From: Candidatus Nitrosotenuis chungbukensis
Lineage (GTDB): Archaea; Thermoproteota; Nitrososphaeria; Nitrososphaerales; Nitrosopumilaceae
Direction: 5' to 3'
DNA: 64,000 nt
Assembly: GCF_000685395.1 (NCBI RefSeq)
Contig: NZ_AVSQ01000017.1
Coordinates: 1 to 64,000 of the forward strand
Shown: positions 16,298-25,257 of the stretch, piece by piece
Layout: the number at the start of each line of letters is the position of its first letter
How positions within the stretch are numbered: position 1 is the first letter of the stretch
Translations under genes and position numbers: made by a program
The notes under the pieces: generated by a model
What the model saw: the letters and a program-made list of their open reading frames with translations, nothing else
What the model was told of the DNA's origin: nothing
Databases searched by the model: none

Positions 16298-17383
16298 TCA
16301 TCCGAAGGTAAACGTATAGATTTCAAAGCCAGGCCCGCTCACCTGAATTTCTAGTGTGTGTCTTCCGGGCTCTTTTGTTTTGACCAGATTGTAGAGTCGT
16401 GACTCTGACGTGCGGACCTTTCCATCTTCTGTGTCGCCCCCTGAGTCTTCTTGAGATACCTGCTTTCCGTCAAGCAGTATTGCAAGTTCTGATTCTCCTG
16501 ACGCTACAATGTTTACCTCTTTTGCAAAGTATGGCAACTTGATGATTCCAGAATCTGACACTAGGATCATGCGGTCTGAAACGTTTTTCCAAACTCCATC
16601 CAAGTAAAAGTAATCATCTTGCAGTTTGCCTGGAATAACATACCTTACCTCTCTGTCTGGATTGAACCCTTCTGCGTTTCCTAACCTGTCCCTTCCATAC
16701 GCAAAGTCGTATCCAAAATACAATTCCGGAGTCCTAGCGCCGCTTCTTGATTCTTGGATCTCGACAAGCGATTGTCCTGCATCAACTTTTAGCCCAAGTC
16801 TTGATGATCGCTCATTTAGCAAGTCTTGGATTATTTTTTCAGTTTCGGCATACGCTCCTTCCCCTATGTGGTCATATCTGATGTAGCCTTCGTCGTCCGC
16901 AATGTATTTTCTTGGCCAATAATTGTTTGAAAACGCACTCCAGATTTCTTTGTCGTTGTCAAGCACTACTGGATATTCGATTCCAAACTTTTCAGTTGCC
17001 ATCCTTACGTTGTTGATGTCTTTTTCAAACTCAAATTCCGGCGAATGTACTCCGACTATGACTAGCCCTTTGTCTGAATATTTATCGTTCCAAGCTACGA
17101 TGTATGGGATGGTCCTCTGGCAGTTTATACAGCTGTATGTCCAAATGTCATAGAGCACGACTTTTCCTTCGATTTGGTCTTTGAGATCATCTGCATCTGT
17201 ATTGATGTATCCTGCTATTCCCTGCAGTTCTGGCGCTTTTTTGAATCTGCTTTTATCCATTGATTGTACCTGTGTGTCTGCATTGCCTGGGGTTTCTAGC
17301 GATGTAAAATAAGCACTAAGTCCGCCTATTGCTCCTGCAATTATTATTCCCATGATTATGGCCGTCTTGATTTCCGTTCTCAT
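16298..17383 (-). CDS. Membrane-anchored thioredoxin-like protein with DipZ-type C-terminal domain
   Basis: 361 residues. An N-terminal anchor (about 9-28) is followed by a TlpA/AhpC-type thioredoxin domain containing YDIWTYSCINCQRTIPYIVAW, with CINC as active site. After residue 210 a beta-rich domain follows, as in the C-terminal half of DipZ. It should handle extracytoplasmic disulfides. The CcdA gene ends 5 bases before it on the same strand, so together they form a split DipZ. Confidence 0.88.
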   Translation of the reverse strand: MRTEIKTAIIMGIIIAGAIGGLSAYFTSLETPGNADTQVQSMDKSRFKKAPELQGIAGYINTDADDLKDQIEGKVVLYDIWTYSCINCQRTIPYIVAWNDKYSDKGLVIVGVHSPEFEFEKDINNVRMATEKFGIEYPVVLDNDKEIWSAFSNNYWPRKYIADDEGYIRYDHIGEGAYAETEKIIQDLLNERSSRLGLKVDAGQSLVEIQESRSGARTPELYFGYDFAYGRDRLGNAEGFNPDREVRYVIPGKLQDDYFYLDGVWKNVSDRMILVSDSGIIKLPYFAKEVNIVASGESELAILLDGKQVSQEDSGGDTEDGKVRTSESRLYNLVKTKEPGRHTLEIQVSGPGFEIYTFTFG

Positions 17384-17387
17384 TTTC

Positions 17388-18116
17388 TTACCCTAGCAAC
17401 AGATCATTTAGGAATGGAAAGCTTGCAATTGCGGCAAGCTGGTTTGTTAGTACCAAAACGCCAAGTATGATGATCAAGCTTCCCATGATTATGGAATAAT
17501 ATTTCAGGTGTCTGCTTAGCGCGCGAATCAATCCTGTGAATCTTGAAAAGAACACGCCCATTAGGACAAACGGAATCCCTAGTCCTAGGGAATACGCAAG
17601 CAATAGCGTAAATGCCTGCCCCGGCGTGGTGACAGCCAGCGTCAAGACGCTTCCAAGTATTGGGCCTATGCACGGCGTCCAGCACGTGGCAAACGCAAGC
17701 CCGAAGACAAATGATAGCGGGTAACTTGCCTTGCCCCTGCTTGGCAAAAATTTCTTTTCAAAGTTAAGCTTGTTGATCTTAGTTGATAATAGCATAAAGA
17801 CGCCAAACCCAATTATTATTATTCCTCCAACTTGGTTTAGTCCAGATATTAGGCCAGATGCCACACTTGAAAGTACGCTGTTTAGCACAACTCCAAAAAT
17901 AGAAAACACAACTGAGAACCCGAGAACAAAAAATACCGTGTTTAACAAAACGTTTAGCCGATTTGCCACCGTGATCACGCCGTTGTTTTTTTGAAGATCC
18001 GTGATCGTCGTTCCGGAAATGTATGCCAAAAACGCAGGTATTACAGGCAGTATGCACGGGGCGAGAAACGAGCCAAGTCCTGACACTGCGGCTATTGCGA
18101 TGGTTATCTCCGACAT
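17388..18116 (-). CDS. ccdA: CcdA-type transmembrane thiol reductant transporter
   Basis: 242 residues with six hydrophobic helices. Conserved Cys lie in GSFLAPCILPVIPAFLAY near residue 20 and FATCWTPCIGPILGSVL near 140, the two redox Cys of CcdA/DsbD-beta. It moves reducing power from cytosolic thioredoxin to extracytoplasmic partners, here probably the thioredoxin protein encoded directly downstream (5-base gap). Confidence 0.93.
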   Translation of the reverse strand: MSEITIAIAAVSGLGSFLAPCILPVIPAFLAYISGTTITDLQKNNGVITVANRLNVLLNTVFFVLGFSVVFSIFGVVLNSVLSSVASGLISGLNQVGGIIIIGFGVFMLLSTKINKLNFEKKFLPSRGKASYPLSFVFGLAFATCWTPCIGPILGSVLTLAVTTPGQAFTLLLAYSLGLGIPFVLMGVFFSRFTGLIRALSRHLKYYSIIMGSLIIILGVLVLTNQLAAIASFPFLNDLLLG

Positions 18117-18213
18117 GATACACTAGGTTTGATTTTTTTAATTAAACATTCTTCCAAATTCAGTCCTAATTGCCTGACATTGCTTTTTATCTAACCGTAC
18201 CATGTGAACCTCC

Positions 18214-18318
18214 ATGAATAAAAGATTCATCGCAATCGGGATAGCGTTTGCAATCATAATTGCAATTGCAGTTTATGTCGGCTCACCAATGTTCATGGGC
18301 CTGGACATGCGCAGATAG
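18214..18318 (+). CDS. Tiny single-pass membrane protein
   Basis: 34-residue frame MNKRFIAIGIAFAIIIAIAV, then YVGSPMFMGLDMRR: a positive N-terminus and one helix, typical of a micro membrane protein. It lies between the divergent ccdA promoter and the bioF end. The uniform hydrophobic pattern and clean ATG support it; size keeps confidence moderate. Confidence 0.5.
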   Translation: MNKRFIAIGIAFAIIIAIAVYVGSPMFMGLDMRR

Positions 18319-18320
18319 CA

Positions 18321-19454
18321 TTAGAAAATCTTAAACTTTTTTCCTGCTTTTTCAAAGACTGACAGTGTGTACTCTATTTGCTTTTTTGAAATCCACGCCG
18401 TTACCGAAACCCTGATTCGTGCGCTGTTTTTTGGAACCGTCGGATAGCGGATTGGTTGGGCAAACACTCCGCACTCAAAGAGGTATTTTCCAAAGTCAAG
18501 TGTCTTTTTCTCCTTTCCAATTATGATGGGAATTATGTGCGTGGGGGACCTTATGTCGTAACCGATTTCTTTTAGTCCCGATGAGAGCAGATCTGTATTC
18601 TTACTGAGTGCCGTTTGCCGTGTTTTTCTGTCCTGCTCGAACCTGTCAAGTGACATCTTGACAAGAAATGATGGTAGCGCAGACGTGTAGATGAATGATT
18701 TTGAGCGATTTATGCACAGATCTATGACGGAGTCATGCGCCGCAACGTATCCGCCAAAAGAGCCAAGTGCCTTGCTTAGGCTGCTCACGTATGCGTCGAT
18801 TTTTTTATCGACTCCAAAAAGATTCGCAGTGCCCCTGCCGTCATCACCTACTGCAAAGTCCCCGTGCGCGTCATCTAGGATCAAGATTGCATTTTTTTTC
18901 TCAGTAATCTCTGTCATCTGTTTTAGCTTGGCATAGTCTCCGTCCATGCTGAAGATTCCTTCCGTGATCACGAACTTTCGCATCCTGTCATGCGTGCTGA
19001 TTTTTTTTGCCAGGTCTTCCATGTCGTTGTGTTTGTACACCTGCACTTTCGCGCCTGTCATCTTGCACGCATCGATGATGCTTGCGTGATTTAGCTCATC
19101 GCTTAGTATGAGATCTTTTTTCCCAACCAGTGCGGAAATGACTCCGAGATTTGCCATGTATCCTGTTGGAAATACGAGTGATGCCTTTTGCGACTTGTGC
19201 GCCGCAAGTTTTTTTTCTAGTCTCCTAAACGAAACGTCGTTTCCTGAAACAAGGCGCGAGCTTGACTGCAGCTGGCCTGCCTCGATTTTACTTCCCTGCA
19301 GTCCTAGGTAGTCATTTGAGCAAAGGTTGATGAGTTTTTTTGCTCCAATTGTTATGTGCGACTCTCTGACGTGGCCGTAGCGTAGCTGCCTGTGGAGGTC
19401 TTTTTCCTTTATCTCTCTTAAAATATGATTTACAAATTCGAGTTTAGGCTTCAA
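18321..19454 (-). CDS. bioF: 8-amino-7-oxononanoate synthase
   Basis: 377-residue PLP enzyme condensing pimeloyl thioester with alanine, the first ring-building step of biotin synthesis. Marks are LCSNDYLGLQGSK (about 43), ILDDAHGDFAVGDDGRG (about 190), and the PLP Lys in SSLSKALGSFGGYVAA (about 225). Last of the bioA-bioB-bioF group on the minus strand; it overlaps bioB by 11 bases. Biotin is needed by the acetyl/propionyl-CoA carboxylase of the thaumarchaeal carbon-fixation cycle (known biology). Confidence 0.96.
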   Translation of the reverse strand: MKPKLEFVNHILREIKEKDLHRQLRYGHVRESHITIGAKKLINLCSNDYLGLQGSKIEAGQLQSSSRLVSGNDVSFRRLEKKLAAHKSQKASLVFPTGYMANLGVISALVGKKDLILSDELNHASIIDACKMTGAKVQVYKHNDMEDLAKKISTHDRMRKFVITEGIFSMDGDYAKLKQMTEITEKKNAILILDDAHGDFAVGDDGRGTANLFGVDKKIDAYVSSLSKALGSFGGYVAAHDSVIDLCINRSKSFIYTSALPSFLVKMSLDRFEQDRKTRQTALSKNTDLLSSGLKEIGYDIRSPTHIIPIIIGKEKKTLDFGKYLFECGVFAQPIRYPTVPKNSARIRVSVTAWISKKQIEYTLSVFEKAGKKFKIF

Positions 19455-20445
19455 GATTTATTTTTTTGATCATTTCCAAGTCTTTTTTCATCTCGTTTCC
19501 GCCCATGGTCAGATAGCCGGAGCTGATTATTCCGTTTGCACCGCTTAGGAGCAGTTCTTCACCACCGTCTTTTAGGTGCACTTCGCGACCTCCGGAAATT
19601 TTGATTATTGATTTCGGTAGTGCAAATCTTGTGACTGCAAACATGCGCAATATCTCCTCAAACGGCAACGGTGTTTGCAGCTCAAGCGGGGTTCCAGGCA
19701 TTGCAACAAGCAAGTTTATCGTAACCTCCTCTGGCTTCATTTTTGCTAAATCCAAAATCAGTTCCAGCCTCTGGCTCCTTGTTTCGCCCATTCCTATTAT
19801 TCCGCCGGTGCACAACTCAAGTCCTGCCTGGCGCGCTATTAGGAGGGTGTCTATTCTGTCCTGATACGTGTGAGTCGTGCAAATCTGGGGAAACTTTGAT
19901 CTTGACGTTTCTAAGTTGTGGTTGTACCTCCGCACCCCCAATGCCTTTAGCTGTTTTGCCTGGCTCATGGTGAGAAATCCCAAGCTGCACTCTAAACTGA
20001 TTCCAACCTGGCTGTTGATCTGCTCGATTATCCTGCACACTTTCTGAAAGTCTGACTCTGATGGCTCTCTCCATGCTGCAACTAGGCAGTATGACTCTGC
20101 TCCCTCGTCTAGTGCTTTTTTTGCCTTTTCTACAATCTCTTCTGCCGGAAGCAGCTGGTAGCTGTCTATTCCAGTGTTGAAAAATGCCGACTGGCCGCAA
20201 AATGCGCAATCTTCGCTGCAATAGTTTTTCTTGATGTTTGCAAGCTGCTCTACATCTACTTTGTCTCCGCTGAATCTGCGCGTTATTTTGTTTGCCGCAT
20301 CTGATAGTGTTACTAGTTCTGATTTTGGTATGCTGATTAGTCCTTCCAGGTCAGAATCCGAAAGGCTGATGCCGTCTAGGACCTTTTGTTGACACTCTAA
20401 AATGAATTGATGATCAGGAATCATCAAACAGTAGCGACTTTTCAC
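19444..20445 (-). CDS. bioB: Biotin synthase (radical SAM)
   Basis: 333 residues. The radical-SAM cluster motif CSEDCAFCGQS (CxxxCxxC, about residue 75) is intact, and RYNHNLETSRSKFPQICTTH carries the family NxD-like barrel region. It inserts sulfur into dethiobiotin. The first ATG gives a short extra start (MKSRYCLMIPDHQ); an internal ATG at MIPDHQ is possible. It lies between bioA and bioF on the same strand. Confidence 0.97.
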   Translation of the reverse strand: MKSRYCLMIPDHQFILECQQKVLDGISLSDSDLEGLISIPKSELVTLSDAANKITRRFSGDKVDVEQLANIKKNYCSEDCAFCGQSAFFNTGIDSYQLLPAEEIVEKAKKALDEGAESYCLVAAWREPSESDFQKVCRIIEQINSQVGISLECSLGFLTMSQAKQLKALGVRRYNHNLETSRSKFPQICTTHTYQDRIDTLLIARQAGLELCTGGIIGMGETRSQRLELILDLAKMKPEEVTINLLVAMPGTPLELQTPLPFEEILRMFAVTRFALPKSIIKISGGREVHLKDGGEELLLSGANGIISSGYLTMGGNEMKKDLEMIKKINLEA

Positions 20446-20496
20446 GGTTAATTAAGATTTCAATGTTAACTGGTCGCACTGTGTGCTGGTTTACAA

Positions 20497-21810
20497 TTAC
20501 CTTGAAATGTTTTTGATGGTGAGTATCGTCCTGTCTATCAGATAGTTTAGTTCGGATTCAGAAATCGCAAGCGGCGGAACCAGCATGACTATGTTTCCAA
20601 GGGTTCTAAGGTAGATGCCATTTTTCCTTGCTTCTTCAAAAACCACTTTGTTTGTGGATTTTTTAAAGGAAATAGGCGTCTTTTTGCTCTTGTCACGTAC
20701 CAGTTCTATTCCCATGAGCATGCCCTTGTGTCGCACGTCGCCCACTGTTTTTAGGTCGAGGATTTCCTGGGTTCTTTTTTCAAAGACCGTTGATGTTTTT
20801 TGTATTTTTTTAATGAGGCTTGCTTTTTCATATAGGTCCAAGTTCTCGTTTGCGACAGCGCATGATAGCGGGTTTCCAGTAAACGTGTGGCCGTGGTAGA
20901 TGTGCCTCATGTCAGAATACTTGCCCAAAAACGAGTCGTAGATGTTTTTTGTCACCAGCGTTGCAGCCATCGTGATGTATCCACCAGTTAGCATTTTCCC
21001 GTAGGAAACAATGTCTGGCTTGCTGTTTTGAGACACGTATTCTACAAGTGATCCCAGTCTTCCAAAGCCAGTTGCAATTTCATCTAGTATGAGTAAGACT
21101 CCGTGCTTTTTGCACAGCCTGCTTATTTTTTCTTGGAATCCGTTCTGGTAAATGTTTACTCCCCCTGCAATCTGTGCCCCGCTTTCCATTACAAATGCCG
21201 CAATTTTGTCGTTATTTGAAAACAGTCTTTCGATTTTTTCTAGACGCTGATCCTGGTATTCTTTTGGCGTTGTGTTGCTGGGCAGCCTGTAGCTGTTTGC
21301 AAAGGGAATCTGAATTGTTTTGTACAGTTGGTTCTTGAATTTGGAAAAAAACCCCGGCACGTATCCTACAGACATTGCGCCAAACGTGTCACCATGGTAT
21401 CCATTTTGGAGTGTTGCAAACTGGGATTTGTTTTTCTCGCCCTCGTTTTGCCAGTACTGCAGGGCCATTTTGAATGAGATTTCCATCGCAGTAGAGCCGT
21501 CGTCTGAATAAAACACCTTGTGCATGTGTGGGGAAATGCCAACTAGTCTTTTGGCAAGGGATTCTGCCTGATCATTTGTGAGGTTAAACAGCGACGAATG
21601 CACTATTTTTTCTGACTGTTTTTTTATTGCAAAAATCAGCTCTTTTTTCGAGTGCCCCCATACGTTGCACCACATGCTTGCCACGCCGTCAAGAAGCCTG
21701 TTGCCGTTTGAGTCAATCAGCCACATCCCCTGGCCTCTTACAATCCTTGTAAACGAGTCCCATTCGGACATCTGCGTGTATGGGTGCCAGACAGAGCTCT
21801 GAGGCTTCAT
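20497..21810 (-). CDS. bioA: Adenosylmethionine-8-amino-7-oxononanoate aminotransferase
   Basis: 437-residue class III PLP aminotransferase using AdoMet as amino donor. Marks are the start SSVWHPYTQMSEW, the segment HSSLFNLTNDQAESLAKRLV, the DEIATGFGRLG motif, and the PLP Lys in SYGKMLTGGYI. It heads the minus-strand biotin genes and is divergent from bioD with about 75 bases between starts, where their promoters must lie. Confidence 0.96.
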   Translation of the reverse strand: MKPQSSVWHPYTQMSEWDSFTRIVRGQGMWLIDSNGNRLLDGVASMWCNVWGHSKKELIFAIKKQSEKIVHSSLFNLTNDQAESLAKRLVGISPHMHKVFYSDDGSTAMEISFKMALQYWQNEGEKNKSQFATLQNGYHGDTFGAMSVGYVPGFFSKFKNQLYKTIQIPFANSYRLPSNTTPKEYQDQRLEKIERLFSNNDKIAAFVMESGAQIAGGVNIYQNGFQEKISRLCKKHGVLLILDEIATGFGRLGSLVEYVSQNSKPDIVSYGKMLTGGYITMAATLVTKNIYDSFLGKYSDMRHIYHGHTFTGNPLSCAVANENLDLYEKASLIKKIQKTSTVFEKRTQEILDLKTVGDVRHKGMLMGIELVRDKSKKTPISFKKSTNKVVFEEARKNGIYLRTLGNIVMLVPPLAISESELNYLIDRTILTIKNISR

Positions 21811-21887
21811 CGTCTGTATGACTGGTTTTCATTTTAATAATCAAGCGGTAAAAAGGTTAATCAATCAACTAGGTGGATTTTTTCCTG

Positions 21888-22568
21888 TTGAAATCCTACT
21901 TTATTACGGGAACTGACACCGGAGTTGGGAAAACATGCTTTACTGCAGGCCTTGCACTTGTAATGAGAAATTCCGGAACTGACGTGGGCGTGATGAAACC
22001 TTTTGCCACCGGCATTCCGCAAAAGACCGGGTACCAATCCGAGGATGTGGAAATTCTAGTTGAGGCATCTGGTGCAAAAGACGGTGAAAGTCTGGTAAAT
22101 CCGTACTTTTTCCCAATTCCCGCCTCGCCGTACATGGCAGCGAACAAGCTGAAAACTGCAATCGACGTGAGTTTGGTGCTAGACCGATTTGAAAAACTGC
22201 AATCCCTTCACGATTCCGTGCTAGTTGAGGGGATTGGCGGAATAATGACGCCGATTCTCAAAGATTACCATGTTGCTGATTTGATAAAGGACATGAACCT
22301 TGAGGCCATGATAGTGGCAAGCTCAAGAATTGGAACCGTAAATCACACCCTTTTGACGTGTGACGCCTGCGCAAAGTACGGGATCAAGGCAAAAGGGATA
22401 GTCATAAACAATTCTGATGCATCTGGGTATGCTGCAGACGATCTTGCATCTGACTTGAAAAATCTTAGCGGGCTTGACGTGCTGTGCTCGATCCCACATG
22501 TTGATGGGTGCAACACAGAGAAAATTTCCAGAATCTTGGCCGAAAGCAGTATGCTGTCTGCGCTCTGA
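21888..22568 (+). CDS. bioD: Dethiobiotin synthetase
   Basis: 226-residue ATP-dependent ring-closing enzyme. The P-loop SYFITGTDTGVGKTCFTAGL is at the very start, and VEGIGGIMTPILKDYHVADL is the second conserved block. TTG at 21888 gives a family-like start; a GTG five codons earlier (21873) is the alternative. It is divergent from bioA, so all four late biotin genes are here; bioC/bioH-type pimeloyl genes were not seen. Confidence 0.95.
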   Translation: MKSYFITGTDTGVGKTCFTAGLALVMRNSGTDVGVMKPFATGIPQKTGYQSEDVEILVEASGAKDGESLVNPYFFPIPASPYMAANKLKTAIDVSLVLDRFEKLQSLHDSVLVEGIGGIMTPILKDYHVADLIKDMNLEAMIVASSRIGTVNHTLLTCDACAKYGIKAKGIVINNSDASGYAADDLASDLKNLSGLDVLCSIPHVDGCNTEKISRILAESSMLSAL

Positions 22569-22569
22569 T

Positions 22570-23202
22570 TCACACTTTGAAGATTTTAAATTTTGACTGT
22601 GTCCTTGAGGCGCAAAAAGCACTGATGTCATTTATGATGCTGGAAAAAGAGCACCCGTTGTCGATTTCGTACGTCTTGTATTGAAGGCCAAGGCCAGTTT
22701 TTTGCACAAGCCAGATGTTTTCTTTTGTCGGCTGTACGGTTTCAATCCTCTTTAGCGATTCGAGAATTGCGTCTACGTTCTTTGTTTTTGGGAAAAATAT
22801 GACTAGTGCGTCTTTTGGAGATGAGACAAGCGTTCGAACGTCTGGAATCACAATGTCTATTTCTACGGATTTTAGCGTCACCTTTCTTTGGCTTGGGATC
22901 AGCGCATTTGTGAGCAAATAATGCATCAGCGACTCTGCAAGCACTTCAAAGTTTTCGTGCTGGTCTCCGTGCAATTTGATAATTTTTGGGTAGCAGTTGT
23001 TTACAATGTGCTGGATCATGTCGACTGTATTGTTTTTTGAAATCTCTGTCTGAATTTTCTGCTCTGAGATTGAATCTATCTGCTCGTACAGAATTTCTTT
23101 GACTGGGGATGCCTCGCTCATGGATTTGTCAACCGTTTGCACCATTTCTTGTTTTGGATTTGCGTAAAATGAACTCTGCAATCCTAACCTGGTGTCTGGC
23201 AC
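22570..23202 (-). CDS. Unknown protein, possible degenerate PD-(D/E)xK-like domain
   Basis: 210 residues, no membrane segments. The first 70 are helical and polar. From about 95 a beta-rich part contains LKSVEIDIVIPDVRTL and ALVIFFPKTKN, which loosely recall a PD-(D/E)xK nuclease core, but the expected ExK is replaced by FPK, so activity is doubtful. A Cys pair occurs late (GCSFSSIINDISAFC). It converges on bioD almost end to end. Function unknown. Confidence 0.65.
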   Translation of the reverse strand: MPDTRLGLQSSFYANPKQEMVQTVDKSMSEASPVKEILYEQIDSISEQKIQTEISKNNTVDMIQHIVNNCYPKIIKLHGDQHENFEVLAESLMHYLLTNALIPSQRKVTLKSVEIDIVIPDVRTLVSSPKDALVIFFPKTKNVDAILESLKRIETVQPTKENIWLVQKTGLGLQYKTYEIDNGCSFSSIINDISAFCASRTQSKFKIFKV

Positions 23203-23258
23203 GGATTTCCTAAAGTCGCGTAGAAATTCCTAAATCATGGGCATAATTCTGAGAACTA

Positions 23259-23477
23259 GTGAAAAACGCCGAATGCAAAAGGTGCCTGAACAAGTTTAAT
23301 CCGAAGGACATTTACACGATTCAGCAGTTTCAATATAGAAAGTCCCCGTCTTACGAGTGGACAAGAGAATTCTTTGATGTCTTAAAGATTGGCGAATGGG
23401 ACTCGTTTTGCGAGACCTGTATTCGTCACTATGCCCAGATATCAAACGATGCGTGGCTAAAATCCTGTAAAAACTAG
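23259..23477 (+). CDS. Small Cys-pair (zinc-finger-like) protein
   Basis: 72 residues from a GTG start. C6-x2-C9 (ECKRCLNKF) and a later pair FCETCIRHY suggest a treble-clef or zinc-ribbon fold. The middle is aromatic and charged (YEWTREFFDVLKIGEWDSF). One of many tiny zinc-type proteins in this window. No family is recognised. Confidence 0.7.
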   Translation: MKNAECKRCLNKFNPKDIYTIQQFQYRKSPSYEWTREFFDVLKIGEWDSFCETCIRHYAQISNDAWLKSCKN

Positions 23478-23508
23478 AAAACTGTGTTTTGACCCAAGTT
23501 TCCAGAGA

Positions 23509-23892
23509 TCATACTGCTGGCTGTATGTTGGCCAGTTTTTTAATCTCGTTTATCACGTCGTCTAAATCGTAAGGCTTGTACATCAGCGAAATCTCCTTCA
23601 TTTGCTCGAGTTTCTTCTTTGTTGCGTCTGTGATGTCTGCAGTTAGAACTAGGAACTTTGCGCTTGGGTCGATTTTTCGTATCTTGTCAATTGCATAAAA
23701 TCCGTCAAAATACGGCATCATTAGATCAAGTACGATTATTTCTGGCCTGTGTTTTTCAAATAATCCGACTGCCTCTCTTCCGTCATAGCCTACGCCTACA
23801 ACAGAGATGTTTGCTGATTTTGCCCATTCTTCAAATATCTCTGCCATGTCCTTGTCGTCTTCTATTATTATGATGGTGTCCTTTTTGCTCAT
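23509..23892 (-). CDS. CheY-like response regulator receiver domain
   Basis: 127-residue stand-alone receiver. The acidic pocket is E11-D12-D13, the phospho-acceptor D56 (IIVLDLMMP), with T84 (LVLTAD) and K106 (MYKPYD), so phosphorylation chemistry is intact. There is no output domain; it may pass signals by protein contact. The divergent neighbour is a histidine kinase, its likely partner. Confidence 0.93.
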   Translation of the reverse strand: MSKKDTIIIIEDDKDMAEIFEEWAKSANISVVGVGYDGREAVGLFEKHRPEIIVLDLMMPYFDGFYAIDKIRKIDPSAKFLVLTADITDATKKKLEQMKEISLMYKPYDLDDVINEIKKLANIQPAV

Positions 23893-24016
23893 TTATTCTA
23901 TAACTGATTAAAATCCAAATAACCATGTGTTTGTACAAAAAATTCACATGTTTTCTTTTTGTTATTTATAACTCATAAAACCTGTTTGTTTGATTAAAAA
24001 AACACATTTTTTTTAA

Positions 24017-25219
24017 ATGATGATTTGTATCCACTGCATGCGTAGATTCATCATTAGAAAGGAGGATGCTGAGTCTTCAACACAGTCTAAAGAATTGGAT
24101 CCGATGAGTTTTACGGAGAGAACTGTCTTTTTCAAAAAAGACCCAAATGCAAAAAACCAACCCACGATAGATGATCTGGACAAAGAGGATCTGGGCAAAG
24201 AGGATTTTAAGCAAAGTGACTCTTCAGGACCTAGTCTGACTAAAAGCACCTTGGAATTAAAGACCAAGTCTAGCAACGAAGACAAAGACGCAGATAATGT
24301 CGATAAGCCAAATAATGCTGCTGGTCAGTCTCAAGAGATAAAAAAGTTATTTGATCAGTCGCTCGGAGTCGTAAAAGAGTTCCAGGAAAACAAAATAAAA
24401 CTAATGTACAAACATCTGGAAGAAGAGCAACAGCTGACAAAGCATCTAAATGATACGTTGCAAACAAACCTTCTTACCATTTCTAAACTAGATGAGGAAC
24501 TAGAAGAGCGAAAAAATCAGCTCGAAATCGAGGTGGAAGAGAAAACAAAGAGAATCCTTGATTCTGAGAAACTATCTGCGATAGGAGAGCTTTCGGCAAG
24601 GCTTGCGCACGATATAAAAAATCCGCTTACCACAATCAAAAGCACAGTTAAACTGCTAAAAACATTCCAAGGCAAGCCAATAGACGAGTATGTCATGAAA
24701 AGATTTGACATGATGGATGAATCTATTTTCCGAATAAGTCATCAAGTTGACGGCGTGCTTGATTATATCAAGAAAACCCCCCTGCAGATGGAGCCATCGT
24801 CTTTGATTAACATCATAAAAGTATCAATCATGCCTCTGACAATTCCAAAAAATGTTCAAATTAACTTGCCAAACACTGACATAACTTTGAAGTGCGACTC
24901 GATAAAAATGGAAGTCGTTTTTGGAAATATCATACTGAATTCCGTTCAAGCAATTGGCGATAACCCTGGCAAGATCTATGTTCGTTATGTGGAAACGTCA
25001 GATTATGTGATAATCGAAGTGGCAGATTCCGGTCCTGGGATTCCTCCTGAGATTTTGGACAGGGTTTTTGATCCGCTGTTTACGACAAAACAAAGGGGAA
25101 CGGGTCTTGGACTGTCAAGTTGTAAAAACATAATCGAGCAACACGGTGGAAACATGTCTGTAAAAAACACCCCAACTACATTTACAATCCGCCTGCCTAA
25201 TTTGCTTGCAAAGAAATAA
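24017..25219 (+). CDS. Cytosolic sensor histidine kinase with coiled-coil N-terminus
   Basis: 400 residues with no transmembrane helix. An N-terminal CIHC pair and an RTVFFKKD motif (about 36-42) precede a low-complexity acidic region, then a coiled coil (about 105-185). HisKA has H198 in SARLAHDIKNPLTTI, and HATPase has the N box (NIILNSVQAIGD), G1 (VADSGPGIP) and G2 (GTGLGLSSCK). The short RxxFF motif resembles those of the coiled-coil proteins at 14616 and 25258. It is divergent from the CheY-like gene, suggesting a two-component pair. Confidence 0.92.
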   Translation: MMICIHCMRRFIIRKEDAESSTQSKELDPMSFTERTVFFKKDPNAKNQPTIDDLDKEDLGKEDFKQSDSSGPSLTKSTLELKTKSSNEDKDADNVDKPNNAAGQSQEIKKLFDQSLGVVKEFQENKIKLMYKHLEEEQQLTKHLNDTLQTNLLTISKLDEELEERKNQLEIEVEEKTKRILDSEKLSAIGELSARLAHDIKNPLTTIKSTVKLLKTFQGKPIDEYVMKRFDMMDESIFRISHQVDGVLDYIKKTPLQMEPSSLINIIKVSIMPLTIPKNVQINLPNTDITLKCDSIKMEVVFGNIILNSVQAIGDNPGKIYVRYVETSDYVIIEVADSGPGIPPEILDRVFDPLFTTKQRGTGLGLSSCKNIIEQHGGNMSVKNTPTTFTIRLPNLLAKK

Positions 25220-25257
25220 TTTTTAATTTTTTTCTAGTCTTTTTTTGAAATTACGGT

